From: Bradysia coprophila
Taxonomy: Eukaryota > Arthropoda > Insecta > Diptera > Sciaridae
Direction: 5' to 3'
Assembly: GCF_014529535.1 (NCBI RefSeq)
Contig: NW_023503307.1
Location: 828,797-892,796, forward strand
Length of the DNA: 64,000 nucleotides
The translations under genes were made by a program, and so were the position numbers. Positions within the stretch are counted from its first letter, which is position 1. Every line of letters begins with the position of its first letter. Below are positions 12,501 through 24,872 of the stretch, piece by piece. The notes under the pieces were generated by a model. The model worked only from the letters and a program-made list of their open reading frames with translations, had not been told where the DNA came from and did not search any database.

Positions 12501-14533
12501 ACATTATTTCGTGTCAAAATGGAAAATTTAGTCCGAGATAAGTAACATACACAAAAATGTTTAATTTGTTCGCAATAACAATTGATTGTAAAGTAATGGC
12601 GTACATGCAACAGTTGTTATTATTCCGTGGTTTAGAAATAATAAAACAAAATTAAAATCAAGAGTCAAGCAGCAACCTCTTCCTGTATATAGTGCATAGT
12701 GCGTGAGAAACTAATCAAAACTAATCGTCTGATGTTTGCACTCAGTATACGAAAGCACTTGTTGATTCAAAACTCTATTATTAAAAAAAAAAAAACGAAA
12801 AGACACTAACAGTCGCAGCCTGTCATTGGACGTTCAATTCAAAAATAATGAAAAATTGGAAACATGCATTGTAATTGGTTGCCAATTACCATTAATGCAT
12901 TAATTGATAACAATTATAAATCAATTAAAATTCAAGTATAACAACTACAAAAACGAACGAACTCATCACTGAAGTGACCTGAAAAGCACTGATTTGCTAA
13001 AAAAAATCTAATTTTTTGATGTCGATGATACAACAGAGTCTATGTGGTATGCCATAAAATTTGTCTGTTACTTCTGTAAAGGGACGAGCCCCTAATTTCA
13101 TTTTTTATGACTGCTTCATTTACTACACCACTCATTCTAAACAAGATTATTCACTGAATATTCGTAGTTTAATTTAAAGTAAATTTTTAATTCATACGAA
13201 ATACTTTTAGGCCGGTCTAATAATCATGTAAGTAGATTTTTGGTGAGTAACAAATTGGTCCATAGATTCCAATGAATACTCGTTATAAAAAGTTTCAAAT
13301 CATTGACCGATCCATCACATTTTTTAATAGAACGACATGGGTCAGAAGCCTTCCGGTGCTGGGAGCACATTTTGGATTTTGGAATTTTGGGAGTACATTT
13401 TTAATTTTTAGGCACTCAAGTTGGTATGTAATACAAAAAACCCTGGACTTGCGTCACGCCCGCTAACTAACGTGAGGACTAACCCTTATAAGAACGGTGT
13501 CTCTCGCGCCCAGAAACTCGACCGAGCTATATCCTATAAATTGGTGGATGAAATCGTGAGGCTTAACATCACGTCTCTTCATTTAGATCGGTACGAAATA
13601 ATGATGGTGTTATCTTTCAATCATCGAGTCAACTTTCAAGCAAAACAAGTGGGCCACATTGAAATAAGTGACTCATTTTGTTTCAGCTAATCCATTCATA
13701 CACATACAAATATTTTACGTCTTTAAACGGTTTCAAACGAGTGTAACCATTTCACCCTCAACATCATGTGTTAGGACTTTTGTTTGTGCGAGTGGATCAG
13801 CTGAAAAACGGCTGAAAAATGCGTCAATTATTTGAAAGTCGTCGACTGTACGATCAAAATATTTTCAGAATTTGATGCTGATCTTTGGCTGATATTATGA
13901 ATAATATTGTATGAAAAATAAAGTTTACCGGACTTATGCCATCCTTAGCAGTTACAATATCCAGCCCGAGCACTTTACGACACTATATTCGTGCGGGTAT
14001 CTCATTTTAAATTGCTAATAGGTAGCAACTTACGTATACAATGTTTCTGGTTTTATTATTTAATCAACTGTTAATTTGGTCCCATATTCCGTACGAGAAG
14101 GGTGATAAAAGCAAAAACGCACAAAATAATTGGTTGAAGTTTTTATGATTTTAATTAAGAAACCAAAAAAAAAAGAAGAAGAAGAAGAGCGAAACGGGAT
14201 GGATAGAGTAGCACGAAAAGTTTAATTAGTTAAATTAATGTCACTTAAGAAATAAAAAAGTAAATTGCTTCTATTCATCCCTACCGTAACACTGGCATGT
14301 TAACTGTATATTGTGAATGAATTTAATGAATTTATTAAATTGTGAGTGAATGCGGGTGGGTATGGGATTTTTTTTATATCATATTTGGGCAAAACAATAT
14401 ATTTCCAGTCTGAGATTTATCTGAAGATTTTATTGACACACTCAAATTGTATACAAAAATTAAATGGCATCGACAACTATCACCATTGAACGGTAAATGG
14501 GGACGCGAAAAAGTGAGGAAAACGTCTGGTATG
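12501..14533. other. Intergenic, no feature recognised
   Basis: AT-rich sequence with a short GAA run at about 14173-14190. The ORF at 13421-13690 (89 codons) matches no family I know and its composition is not gene-like. Confidence 0.4.
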
Positions 14534-14726
14534 ACAGCACTGCTCCTAGCATGAACACTGAATTGACAAGTGTCAAATTTGGAGGTTTTAGTGATAAGAG
14601 CTACCGCTTACAATTGTTTGTATTGGATGTTTTAACTCACACATCAATACAAAAGAGACGCAGTGTCTACTGTGATCTCATCAGCCTCCGAATATTTTTT
14701 ATGTTCATGCTAGTAGTAGGGCTGTG
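14534..14726. mobile_element. hAT MITE, family C, copy 1
   Basis: The ends ACAGCACTGCTCCTAGCATG and CATGCTAGTAGTAGGGCTGT form terminal inverted repeats. They are flanked by CTGGTATG (14526-14533) and CTGGTATA (14727-14734), an 8-bp duplication with one change. It is related to the element at 24544-24754. An ORF at 14497-14865 runs through it and is an artefact. Confidence 0.75.
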
Positions 14727-14734
14727 CTGGTATA

Positions 14735-15598
14735 GTTTAGCATATCCATATTATTTGGACGATGAACGAAGAATGAGAGAGCCAATAGAGACCACTTGTA
14801 TTTCAAAAAAAAAACGGACAGTTAATGCGACCCGACACACATACAATAAATTACAACAGATTTAAATTATATCCACAACGATAGATAATATATTTTTGAG
14901 GAATAACCCCTAATGCAAAATGCATACGGTTAATATTAAAATAGAGACAAATAGCACAATTTAGACACATTTACCTTATTTAAATTTATTATTTACAACA
15001 TTTAACCGCAACACATATTTCAATCTGACCACTCGGTTTCTCTGCTTAAACTACCAGTAAGATGGGTGGTTTGGGAAATATGAAATTTAAGATTTGTGCA
15101 GAATGTTGTTTTAGTCGGCCTGTCTGGGCAAACGATTCCTTTTTCATAATACTTCCATCTGCGGTGGCAAATTGGAATATAAACAATTCATAAATATTTC
15201 AGGGAATATATTGCTTTAATTGCTGTTTTACTGTGTTCGAACAACTGTGCTATAATATCATAGACCGTACCAAACTTTCACACTTTCTCTTGACGTGTTA
15301 TTCTTAAATACATTAAATTGCAGTTACACACAGGAGAGCTGAGACATTTGTTAACGATTTTATATTCAGAAAAAGAAGAAAAGAATCTTTCAGAGCGGTT
15401 AGCTGTAGAAGAGAATAGTCACTGGCAAGTTCAAATAGCTATTTATATTTACAATATATTCGGTTTACAGTCGCTAGCTATATACTTACAGCCCGTTAAG
15501 CGAACTGCGTTTAAAATTAAGAATAAATCACAATCTGCTGAAAAACTATTGAAACGAAGACGATAGCATGAGTAAACAGAAACTTCTAGGAAAGATAT
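14735..15598. other. Intergenic, no feature recognised
   Basis: AT-rich. The 82-codon ORF at 15318-15566 has no recognisable domain. Confidence 0.4.
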
Positions 15599-15931
15599 AA
15601 TTGAGTTCCAAACAATTTTTTTTTTAATTTTTTATCGATGGAGAACCTTATTACAAGACACTTTGTCTCGTATAATATACCAAAAAAAGTTAAAACTTTT
15701 TTTATAAATCATTTTGAAAGTCACTGAAAACACGAAAATTCGAACAGAAATACAAAAATTTTTGATGACATACTGTATTTCTATTCGAATTTTCGTCTTT
15801 TCAGTGACTTTCAAAATGATTTATAAAAAAAACTTTAACTTTTTTTGGTATATTATACGAGAAAAAGTGTCTTGTAATAAGGTTCTCCATCGATAAAAAA
15901 TTTAAAAAAAAAAATCGTTTGGAACTTAATT
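15599..15931. repeat. Palindromic MITE, family P, copy 2
   Basis: A second copy of the 5371-5692 palindrome. It has the same GAGTTCCAAAC/GTTTGGAACT ends, the same ATCGATGGAGAACCTTATTA arm and the same AAAGTCACTGAAAACACGAA centre. The two mirror-image 60-codon ORFs on opposite strands are shadows of the palindrome. Confidence 0.85.
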
Positions 15932-16927
15932 CTAGGTGACCAAAAAACCAAGTTATATGAGGATCCGTTCAGCCACAAAAATGAATGGATGTCTTCACTG
16001 GTTGATTTCTTAGTTCTTGGTCAGTTTCTTTTTATTTAATTTTTTTGTTTAGATCCAAAAATAATTACAGATCCGATAATTCGACACATAGGGAAGCAAA
16101 TGACGAGCTAATATGTCGAAAGTCTAGGGATAGAACTCTCTAATAGTAACTTGACTGTGATAGATTGAGAAATTTTTTCGAATGCATTGTGTGCTGACAA
16201 CTCGGTCGCCACTGGTTTCGCGTGGGTTTTGATTCTTGTTTTCTGCACATTGGTGAAAATTGGAATGTTAAGCAGATTGTATGAGCAACATAGAGAAAAT
16301 CAATTAACACCCACCGAAACCCCGTGTTTCCACCTACATAAAAACACATATCAAATGTGCCAATCTTATTCTATATGATATCTGCCTTATGAACCAGAAG
16401 CTGTGTCTGAGACTGATACTGAGTCTTAGTTTATGTTTTAGATCCCTTTATCTGAACTTTATCTGAACATTCCATATTTGTATTACTGGTCATAACTTTC
16501 AAAATTATTTCACATGAAGCCCTAGATTCTTTATGAGATGGTCTTTAGTATAAAATCGTACGTAACACGTTCACTATGATTAAAAATGTATGGAAATGTG
16601 ATGAAAAAACGTTAAATGTAAAAATGTTGCGCTCTTTTTTTAACACGATAACTTCAGTAAATCTCAACCGATTTTCAAAAACCTTTTTTTAATTGACGAA
16701 AGATTGAAATCCTCAGGTCAAGATCGAAAATGGGTGGTATCGGTTCAACCGAAAGTGGTGGTAGTTCTCGAAAGAAGCCTTTTCTGCTCTTTGTTAAAAT
16801 GATCTGGAATCTTGTTATTTGATTTTGCCTTGTAAAAACCGAATAAACAGAACCAAAATTAAAGAGAGCGAAGCGAGGGCCGCAATTCACACGAGTTTAA
16901 ATTTTATTAAAAACATACGTCATTTTT
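15932..16927. other. Intergenic, no gene recognised
   Basis: No convincing ORF. The stretch at 16186-16350 reads in both directions but matches nothing I know. The end of this region leads into the TIR element at 16928. Confidence 0.4.
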
Positions 16928-17985
16928 AGACCCGTACGAAGTACTGGGGTCTTATAGGTTTACGCATACGTTTGTAACACGTCGAATTGGACTCCCTGAG
17001 TAAGGGGAAACCTATTGTGGTTGTCTAGAGATGCCAAATCCGCGAAAAAAAAGGTCCGTCTGTCCGTCTGTCTGTCCGTCTGTCCGTCTGTCTGTCTGCA
17101 CGATAACTTGAGTAAAACGCATCCGATTTTGAAAATTCTTTTTTTTTTCCCGTTTGGTAATGTCAAAAGACAGGCTAAGTTCGAAGATGAGTGATTTTGG
17201 ATCGACCCCTCCCGAGCTGTGGCCCAATAAGTGCTTTACGGTTTTTCGAAGATATCTCCGGACATTTAAACGTTAAACTTGTAAGTGATACGTCAAATAA
17301 AAGGTATTTACAATACCGATCGACAAAAAAAATGGAAATCGGATGACCGACTCGTGAGTTAGACCCCTTGGTGTGGAACAGGCACAGGGCGGCAAGCAGT
17401 TTTTGCTTGTAGGTCGGCCAAATTTGAACATATTTCGTTCGTTTTAGCTTTATTAGATAGGTATTGACCGTACCAATCAGGGAAAAAAAAGTTTATGAAA
17501 TTATGTTCTCCGGAGCGTGAGCTAGGTCTCTTGGAGTGAGCTCTTATCTGGCTACTCGGCCATACAGTGAACGTGGAGTATTTTGTCAATATCTCGAGTA
17601 AATTTTGACCGAATTTCATGATTTTTTTTTTGTTTGAAAGGTATTAACAAATGTAAAGCGTCGGTACTATTTTCGGTTTCCTAACAAAATGGCTGCCGGC
17701 GGCCATATTGGATTTTATTAAAAGTAATATAAAGTGGGAAAAATGATGCTTAGAGAGTTTCTATTAACATGGAAATAATGTGTTAAGTGTGAGGGGTTTC
17801 AGGGACTCCATATATGGACATCTATATATACCTATATACAGCTATATTGAGCTATATACAGGCATATAGAGCTATATAATAGCATATTCCTCTGTGAAAT
17901 GTTTATTTACAGTGAAATATAGGTAAATATAGCGGTATATAGCTGTTTAAATAGGAATTTATGAAATTTGACTTCGTACGGGGCT
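16928..17985. mobile_element. Non-autonomous TIR element (family R), copy 1
   Basis: The left end AGACCCGTACGAAGTAC mirrors the right end ACTTCGTACGGGGCT. Inside are a CCGTCTGTCTGTC run (17056-17100), the block AGGCTAAGTTCGAAGATG shared with the copy at 41831, and an AT-rich TATA-type stretch (17808-17955). No ORF resembles a transposase; the ORFs containing QTDGQTDRQ come from the simple repeat. Confidence 0.7.
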
Positions 17986-20431
17986 GTCTATATTGCCTCC
18001 GGCAATTTAATTGTATATGATAACAAGGCAAAGAGTGGATAATGTAAGTGATTTAAAAGGAAGAATAGTTTTTCAGCAGAGAAGAAAATGAAGTAAGAGA
18101 AATGAAGAGTTTCACATTAAAGGCTTTTGATACGAATAGGTGTTTCGTACGGGTCGGCGTTAGCTATGTTTTTACAGGGCATTTTATATACAAAGTTTCG
18201 AAGATTTTCAGTGAAACTAAACAGAATTGAATCATCAATGAGAGATTTATTAGACCTCTCTAGTAGTTCTTCGTCTAGATGCGTTTTTGTGGTCATCAAC
18301 ATACAAAATTACATTTCATTGAAATAAACCAATCATTGCAAATAAAAATACTATTGAGAGGCTCAGACAAAAAGTCAAGCGATCTGACCCACCCAACAGG
18401 TGGGACCTAGTTAATAAAAAGGCACAAAATAAAAATTTAGTGCAATAACTCCAAAATTTGGGATTTAAAAAAGTTATTGGAAAAGCAGCCATGAGAAGGA
18501 CGTAAATTTTTTACCTTTAATCTGTCAGTCAGCCAGACATAGCCAGCTATTTGATTTACAAATAATACATTTATTTTGGTGATATTTTTGCTGATTTTTC
18601 TCGAATGCCTTGTAGACTGTAGCAGATGCGGAAGGAAGTTCCCTCAATTGTAGATACTTTGAGGTCTTTTTAGAAATTCAGCGTTCGAATCTTGAAATCT
18701 GTCTGTAAAATCCAATAAGATGTGAAAAGTACGTTGAATGTTCATTACCTTTTCCTGGCCAAAATTATTTTTTTAATCTGATATCTCACCTTTCGGTCGT
18801 AAAATAATAATCTCAAATGTCAAAAATGCTAACCTTCTTCACTACCACTTTATTTAAAAAAAAAAGAAAAAGATTTCGATATGAGGAATACCAACAAAGA
18901 CCCACTAAACGCGTTCTGGATTTAGTTTTCATACCAAATTGAGGTTGAATTTTCATATTCAGAAAATAATTATAAATTTTAGTGGTTCGGATCATGTCAA
19001 ATAATTTTACAGAAAGATGTTACAAAGATGTTTGGTGTAAAATAGAATTAAACGAATTGTACACATTACCCCGCATAGAACGTGGCATGATTCTAATTAC
19101 GTTTGATGATTTAAATTATATTTTCTATAAAATAATAATGGCAGATATGAAGTGTTCCTTTATTATGATTGCGTGTATGCAATGCATATTTAATAGCTAA
19201 TTATGAAGAGAATTAAGGTTTTGAAACTCCCACATCACTCGCAACAATATTCTATATAAATTCGTATGTATATACCTACTATAATATATAAGCGTATAAC
19301 TCAACCATCCATTCATTCATCCATCTATCCACATCTACACTCTCTTGTACAATTCAAAAGTGCTATTTTCACCATGCCACATCAAACTTACAATATATCT
19401 GTATACAAAGGTACATTTTACTATGCCATTTTAACTTTAACTCTACAATTTCATCATCATCATATAATTTTCCGAATAAAGCTCCGGTTATATTATTATT
19501 TTGTTGCCCTGCTATTACATACAAATACTCAACATATATACATACTCTACGTTATATTTACGTATATATACATATTCCTCGCTATATATAGTGTGTTTAT
19601 GTGCACACAATACATATTTTTCTTGCTACAGTTTCCACAAAATTTGCAACCCTTTCTCTGCTATTACGGCTTTAAACACAACAATAATGGCTTTGTTAAT
19701 TATTTATATAATCGAAATCTCAAAACAAGGATTTTCGTTGGAATTTTTAATTGCAAAGTTGAATACGAATTTTGGACGATTTTTATTTTTCGTTTTATTT
19801 TTTAATATGAAAATATAAATTTTTTTGTGTGTTCACTTTTTGCGAATATATGAAAAACATATAATACAACACACACAAAATATCGCATTTAATTATAAAA
19901 GATGTGACTATATATATGTATATGTATATGTATTTTTATGTGTATTTTTCGTAGTCAAAATGTCGAATTCAGCCGGACAGTCTGGGTGGTGAGTAGGGGT
20001 ATTCGAATTATTTCAAATCTGAAAGTCCAGGAAAAAATTGGAGTGGTAGACGCCAGGAATTTTGAAAATCGACCAATTTTCTGTTTTGTGGTTTACCGTC
20101 TTCATGTCAAATATTCTTATATGGAGAAACAAAAACTCAAGACACAGTCGGGTTTTAAAATTCTCTTTCTGTGCGTGTATCATTTATTTTTCTGGATCAA
20201 ATTCTTATCACTACTTTTAAACTATTTTGAACCTTGCATCAGCTACAGCTCAGAATAATTTAAAATATTTTCCTTAATTCGTTTTAGAAATACCAATCAA
20301 ATGAGCGATCACTTGAAAGGTTTTCAAATAACTTATAGTGAAGAGATGGTTTTTCTTTTCAAAACTTTTTGAAAATCAAACCTCGACGTAGCACACGAAA
20401 ACTAGCTGTAACTTTTTTTTTCATTCTTTAA
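17986..20431. other. Gene-free AT-rich DNA
   Basis: No gene recognised. The 179-codon ORF at 19266-19805 is made of ATA/TAT-rich sequence (YIYIYI-type runs) and is probably chance. A TATATG microsatellite lies at 19908-19932. Positions 20041-20158 are a worn copy of the palindromic family found at 26145 and 28986 (AATTTTGAAAATCGAC near the left end, GTTTTAAAATTC near the right). Confidence 0.45.
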
Positions 20432-20560
20432 GCCTTGTACACAACCAGCTGGTGAAATGAAATTTCGACACAAAATTTATGTGACATCTGTCAAAACTTT
20501 CAGCTCGTGTGGAAAAATGTATGAGAATTTCATTTCACCGACTGGTTGTATACTTGACTT
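20432..20560. repeat. Short palindromic MITE
   Basis: The arms ACAACCAGCTGGTGAAATGA and TCATTTCACCGACTGGTTGT are inverted copies about 60 bp apart. It is non-coding. Confidence 0.65.
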
Positions 20561-21041
20561 AAAGATTAGTACAGAGTTGCAGAGTGTCTATTTTTCAAAC
20601 ATTTTTCACGAACTATGTACTAGCCTTAATTGTCAGAGCAGACTTAAGTAAATAAAAATAAGTAGAAACTTCGTGGAGAAGAATAACATTGGACCACTAG
20701 AATTTTTCTGGATTTGATGAAATCGACCATCTCTAGTGGTGAACATGTTTTTAATGTTTAATTTACCAGAAAGGAGGTTTTAAACTGTTCATGGAAGTTT
20801 TTAGAAAAAGTGAACGTACCGCAACAAAATAATTAAATCTGTTCCTTCATTTGTGTTAAATTGTGAGAGTTTCTTTTAACATGATGAGTACGAAAGTCTC
20901 AATAACAAATGGAATGATTATACGATTTTCTTCTTACAGTTTCTTAAATTTGCTTAATTTGATGTTTTATACAAAATCTATTGATATAATAAATTTCGCT
21001 GTGACAAGAACACGCTATGGTAAGCAATGAACGTCAACGCA

Positions 21042-21180
21042 AGGTATGGTCGAATGTCAAACTTTGTATGTAGCGGAGAACACAACGATTTCCTACAAAC
21101 AAACTCACCTCACATGAGAGGTGAGTTTTTTTTATATGAAATCGCTGTGTACTCCGGCTTGTATGAACAGACCATACTTG
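21042..21180. repeat. Palindromic MITE (CATACAAG-CGGAG family)
   Basis: The ends GTATGGTC and GACCATAC enclose CGGAGAACACAACGATTTC and its complement GAAATCGCTGTGTACTCCG, with the core ACTCACCTCACATGAGAGG. The CATACAAGCCGGAGTACA pattern is shared with the hairpin at 54903-55016. Confidence 0.65.
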
Positions 21181-22691
21181 GTTTGTACATTCATTGATGG
21201 CAAGCTCATCGCTATTTCTTGTCATCGTTGTCGCACCGGCTCGGTTGCCTTTTTTTACATGCATCGGATACAGCTACACTGAGCGAAATTTCCTACGTGC
21301 TATGCGTATATCATTCGTGCCCCCTGTTAAAAAGTGTGGTAAGGTAGTTATACAGCCGGCTCGAATATAATACGTGCTAGAAGTATTTCTCTTCCACAAA
21401 GATTTAAAAATATGAATTTTATTGAATTCATCTACGGTAGACTCCATATTAGCAGCTTATAGTAGTTATTATGTATTTTAGCAGCTATTGGTAACAAATG
21501 TCTCAAATTAAAAATTGACTTCTTTGGTAATTGAACCGGGGCCTCTGGATCATGAGCCAACGATCTTTCTAATGTTGCAGTACAGTAGTGTTGGTTGACA
21601 TTTCTTATTGTTGAAGCGTACTTTAAAAGCCATATACGTGTGTGGCGTATAAGTTACGCATAGAACGTTATAAAGTATCGCACATAAATAATTATATGTC
21701 GTTTTTTAACATAATTGAATTTAAATCGACTTGATGGCAAGATAGTTATGGATTATCAAAATGGTTATAATCAATTTCAGATAAATCCAATTTAAACAAC
21801 TTTCTGATATGATTACGAAATAAAACTACTTCACAAAAAATGAAATTATTTTGTCGAGATTTCTCTAATTTACTAAAAAACAATTTTGTAGTTGATCTTC
21901 TTCGTGTTAAGAAATATAAATAAATATGATCCAAATTCAATGTTTAAGACCAGCATCCACTATATACGTTAAACATACGTGATGTGCGTTTAATTTCCGT
22001 CCCACTCGTAAGTTATTCACATTGCACGTACATCACTACAATAGGTAGCACATGAATGTTCAAATCTGACAATCGAAATACGTAACTACGTTGTCAACGT
22101 GTCCCACGTATAGAAAACATTGTCCATGTATCATATATGTCAATGATGTATATCATACCGTTTCGATGAATTTTACACATACGCGGAGTATTGTCTGAGG
22201 TTTCTTTTTCTGGGTGTAGTTCATAAATTATGAGGCCATGAACATTCAAATGAGTAAAAAAATGATAATGTAACAATTAAATGTCAACTGCTTCCTCCCA
22301 AAATGTTATGCCCAGCAAAAACAAAAATATGAATTTTGAACACATTATGAAGAAGTTACTTGTAAGTCATCTCGTCACAACAAAGTTATTTATTATAGAT
22401 TATCAAGCACATTTAAATGTGACTCGTACTGCATAGAAATTCACTTAGTCACGAAAAAAATGTATCTGAGATAAATCGATGAGATTATTAGTAATTTACA
22501 TAACAAGGGGTTGAAACGGAAAAATATTCAAAAGTGTGTGAAGTTTGCAGCCCACGCCGCGCCGGAGACAATGGCATAAGTCAATACTTGTTAAATTATT
22601 TGTCAATTGCGAGCTGTAGGCCGAGCGAAGTGATTGAGTCCTACTATTCTGGAATTTATGGAGTAAATGAAATTAGAATAAATGAAATAAA
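21181..22691. other. Intergenic, no gene recognised
   Basis: No coding region was identified. The short ORFs here lack domains and codon structure. Confidence 0.4.
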
Positions 22692-22699
22692 CATGAAGA

Positions 22700-24258
22700 C
22701 AGGGCCGGACTGGCTCCCAAAAGGCGCACTTGTGCGATGAGCCAAAAGGCGCAAGAAATGGTCAATCGACAAAAGGAATGACCAAAGTTTAAAGAAAGGC
22801 AAAAAAATCGTTTCGGAGTGAAAAAATACCAATTTGCTAAATCACCAGAAAAACACCAATAAGAATCGACAAAGTGAGAAGAAACGCCAAGAATGAAAAA
22901 TTCGAAACTCAAAACCGATTTTTCTTGTGACTTAACAAAAAACGATAAAACGCCAAGAAAAATCGCAAAACTAAAAGTTGTAGTATGCACAGTTTAGTCC
23001 ATAAATAGCATATTGGTTCGCTCTCCGTGGACTTATCAACATCGTAATATTATTCCTTTTAGTCAGGGTCTTATTTCCTTGACTGAAATTCAGGGGTTTA
23101 TTTGAGTCGTTTTAGTCGTCAGAACAGTTTCTGATTACAATTCGTTGCCTGTCAGTGTGAGGAGAATTAACTCGGCTACGGGATTCGGAAAAGCTTGGAC
23201 TATCTTAGCATGCATTTGTAGACTTGCGGACTGACGGGTTACTGCTCGACTCGTGGTACAGAGTTCAATGTATTTCGATATTTTTTAGTAATTTCTTTCG
23301 TTCGTAAATGCACGTAAGCAGAGTGTAGAGCCGAAATATTTTTTTAAGTCGGCTAAAGCCTTTGCTTGGGGTTTAGATGACGTTGTAGAGCTTTAGTGTC
23401 TTTAGCAATCCGTTAGATATTAATTAGAGGAATCATATTTTGTAGGTTTCAGCAAACGGCTGAGTACAAAATTATAAGTTGTAGCTCGGCTACAAACCTA
23501 AAAAATATGATTCCTCTAATTAATATCTAACGGATTGCTAAAGACACTAAAGCTCTACAACGTCATCTACACCTCAAGCCGAGGCTTTAGCTTACTTAAA
23601 AAAATATTTCGGCTCTCCAATCTGCACGTAAGTTTTGATTGTGTCCTTTGAGCCCCTGTGTTTGATCAATCGAGAAGTGTATTTGCCCTTATTTTGATGA
23701 TTACCCATTACCATTTTTGCCATTTTTGTTTTGTCTTTCCTGAATCGCTGTAGTAACGCCTAATTTTAATTTTAATTTTGTTCATGTGTTGTCACCCATA
23801 TCAAATGTAAATATTGTTATCTTAAGCTTAACCGTAAGGACAATTGTATAAGGATTCATATACTTCTTGTTCTTTGATTAATAAAAATGAATTGAATTGA
23901 AATTATTTCTTTGACTGTAAGTCATAGTCTTTTAAATCATAAACACTCGAAAATGTTGGTTACAAAATGTTCACTATTCCTTAGCAACTTAGTAAAACTC
24001 ATTTCTTTCGACTGAAATCGAAGGTGTAACTGTATTGTATTCCGTTGAAGGTTTAACGATTTCTGTCGTTAGCGTCGTAGGCGAAAATGTTCGCATTTTC
24101 GAACGACAAAATATAAAAATTAGAATTAGCGCCTTTTACATTTCATAATATCATCTAGACAGACGATAAAATAGTACATTTTATTTCTAAAAAGGAGCAA
24201 AATCGAAAAAGCGCATTTGTGCTTTGCCTAGTTGCCACATATGGCCAGTTCGAGCCTG
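22700..24258. mobile_element. 1.56-kb non-autonomous hAT element with perfect TSD
   Basis: It begins CAGGGCCGGACTGG and ends CCAGTTCGAGCCTG, imperfect terminal inverted repeats of hAT type. It is flanked by identical 8-bp direct repeats CATGAAGA (22692-22699 and 24259-24266). There is no transposase frame inside, so it moves, or moved, in trans. It has itself been invaded by the fold-back at 23319-23622. Confidence 0.8.
23319..23622. mobile_element. Fold-back element nested in the hAT element
   Basis: The arms of about 130 bp (from TAGAGCCGAAATATTTTTTT to the complementary AAATATTTCGGCTCTCC) are nearly identical and inverted around a loop at about 23453-23494. It is flanked by perfect 10-bp direct repeats TGCACGTAAG (23309-23318 and 23623-23632). 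The long arms and 9-10-bp duplication fit Foldback or Mutator-like elements rather than hAT. Confidence 0.8.
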
Positions 24259-24543
24259 CATGAAGATACTGAAAAAGTCGATTGTCGATTTAGAACACTA
24301 GCTTACAGACGTAGATTTTATATCAATTATCCGAAATACATGGCTTTTATGGCGTATTACTTTTTGCCTAAACTAGTCTTAACGCATTGTTATTCGTAAA
24401 AATGAAATGAAGTGAATGAATACTCCCGTTGTAAGGAAAAAGAGACCATTAAATGAAAGGGAAAAAACATTTTTAATGAAAAAGGCATGCAGAATAATTT
24501 TGTCTGTTTTTCTTATGACGACAGAATAGAGAATAGGTGACAG

Positions 24544-24754
24544 CATAGCACTGCTACTAGCACGAACACTCATTCTACCAACGTCAAACTAGCCTCCAAA
24601 TTTCTGAGATGTGTGCGTGTACGGTTGCGTGTATTGTGCTTTTTATTCAAACTAACAAATCATGATTCCTGTCTTTACGAAAGAAGTACAAGGCCTATTA
24701 AGATAGCATTAGCCTCCAAACATTTTCTTATGTTCATGCTAGTAGCAGAGCTGT
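24544..24754. mobile_element. hAT MITE, family C, copy 2
   Basis: The inverted ends CACTGCTACTAGCACGAACA and GTTCATGCTAGTAGCAGAG lie between perfect 8-bp repeats GGTGACAG (24536-24543 and 24755-24762). It sits about 120 bp upstream of the LRR-BTB start codon, so it may contribute to that gene's promoter region. Confidence 0.8.
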
Positions 24755-24872
24755 GGTGACAGCCAAAACTTTTGCATTTCATATCTGTGTTTAGACGAAC
24801 GATCCAACGTACAGCTTGCTAAGAAGTGATCGGAATATATTTTGTGAAAAGTGACTCAAAAATTGTCTAAAC

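Noticed and set aside
13421-13690. 89-codon ORF
   Set aside because: No family resemblance and no gene structure around it.
15632-15896. Two mirror-image 60-codon ORFs on opposite strands
   Set aside because: Produced by the two arms of a palindromic MITE.
19266-19818. 179- and 105-codon ORFs
   Set aside because: Composition is ATA/TAT simple sequence; no domain, no splice or start context.
21530-21600. tRNA-like sequence on the minus strand (GGCTCATGATCC with GGTTCAATTACC)
   Set aside because: The B-box-like word departs from consensus and I could not pair a proper anticodon or acceptor stem; at most a worn tRNA or SINE remnant.
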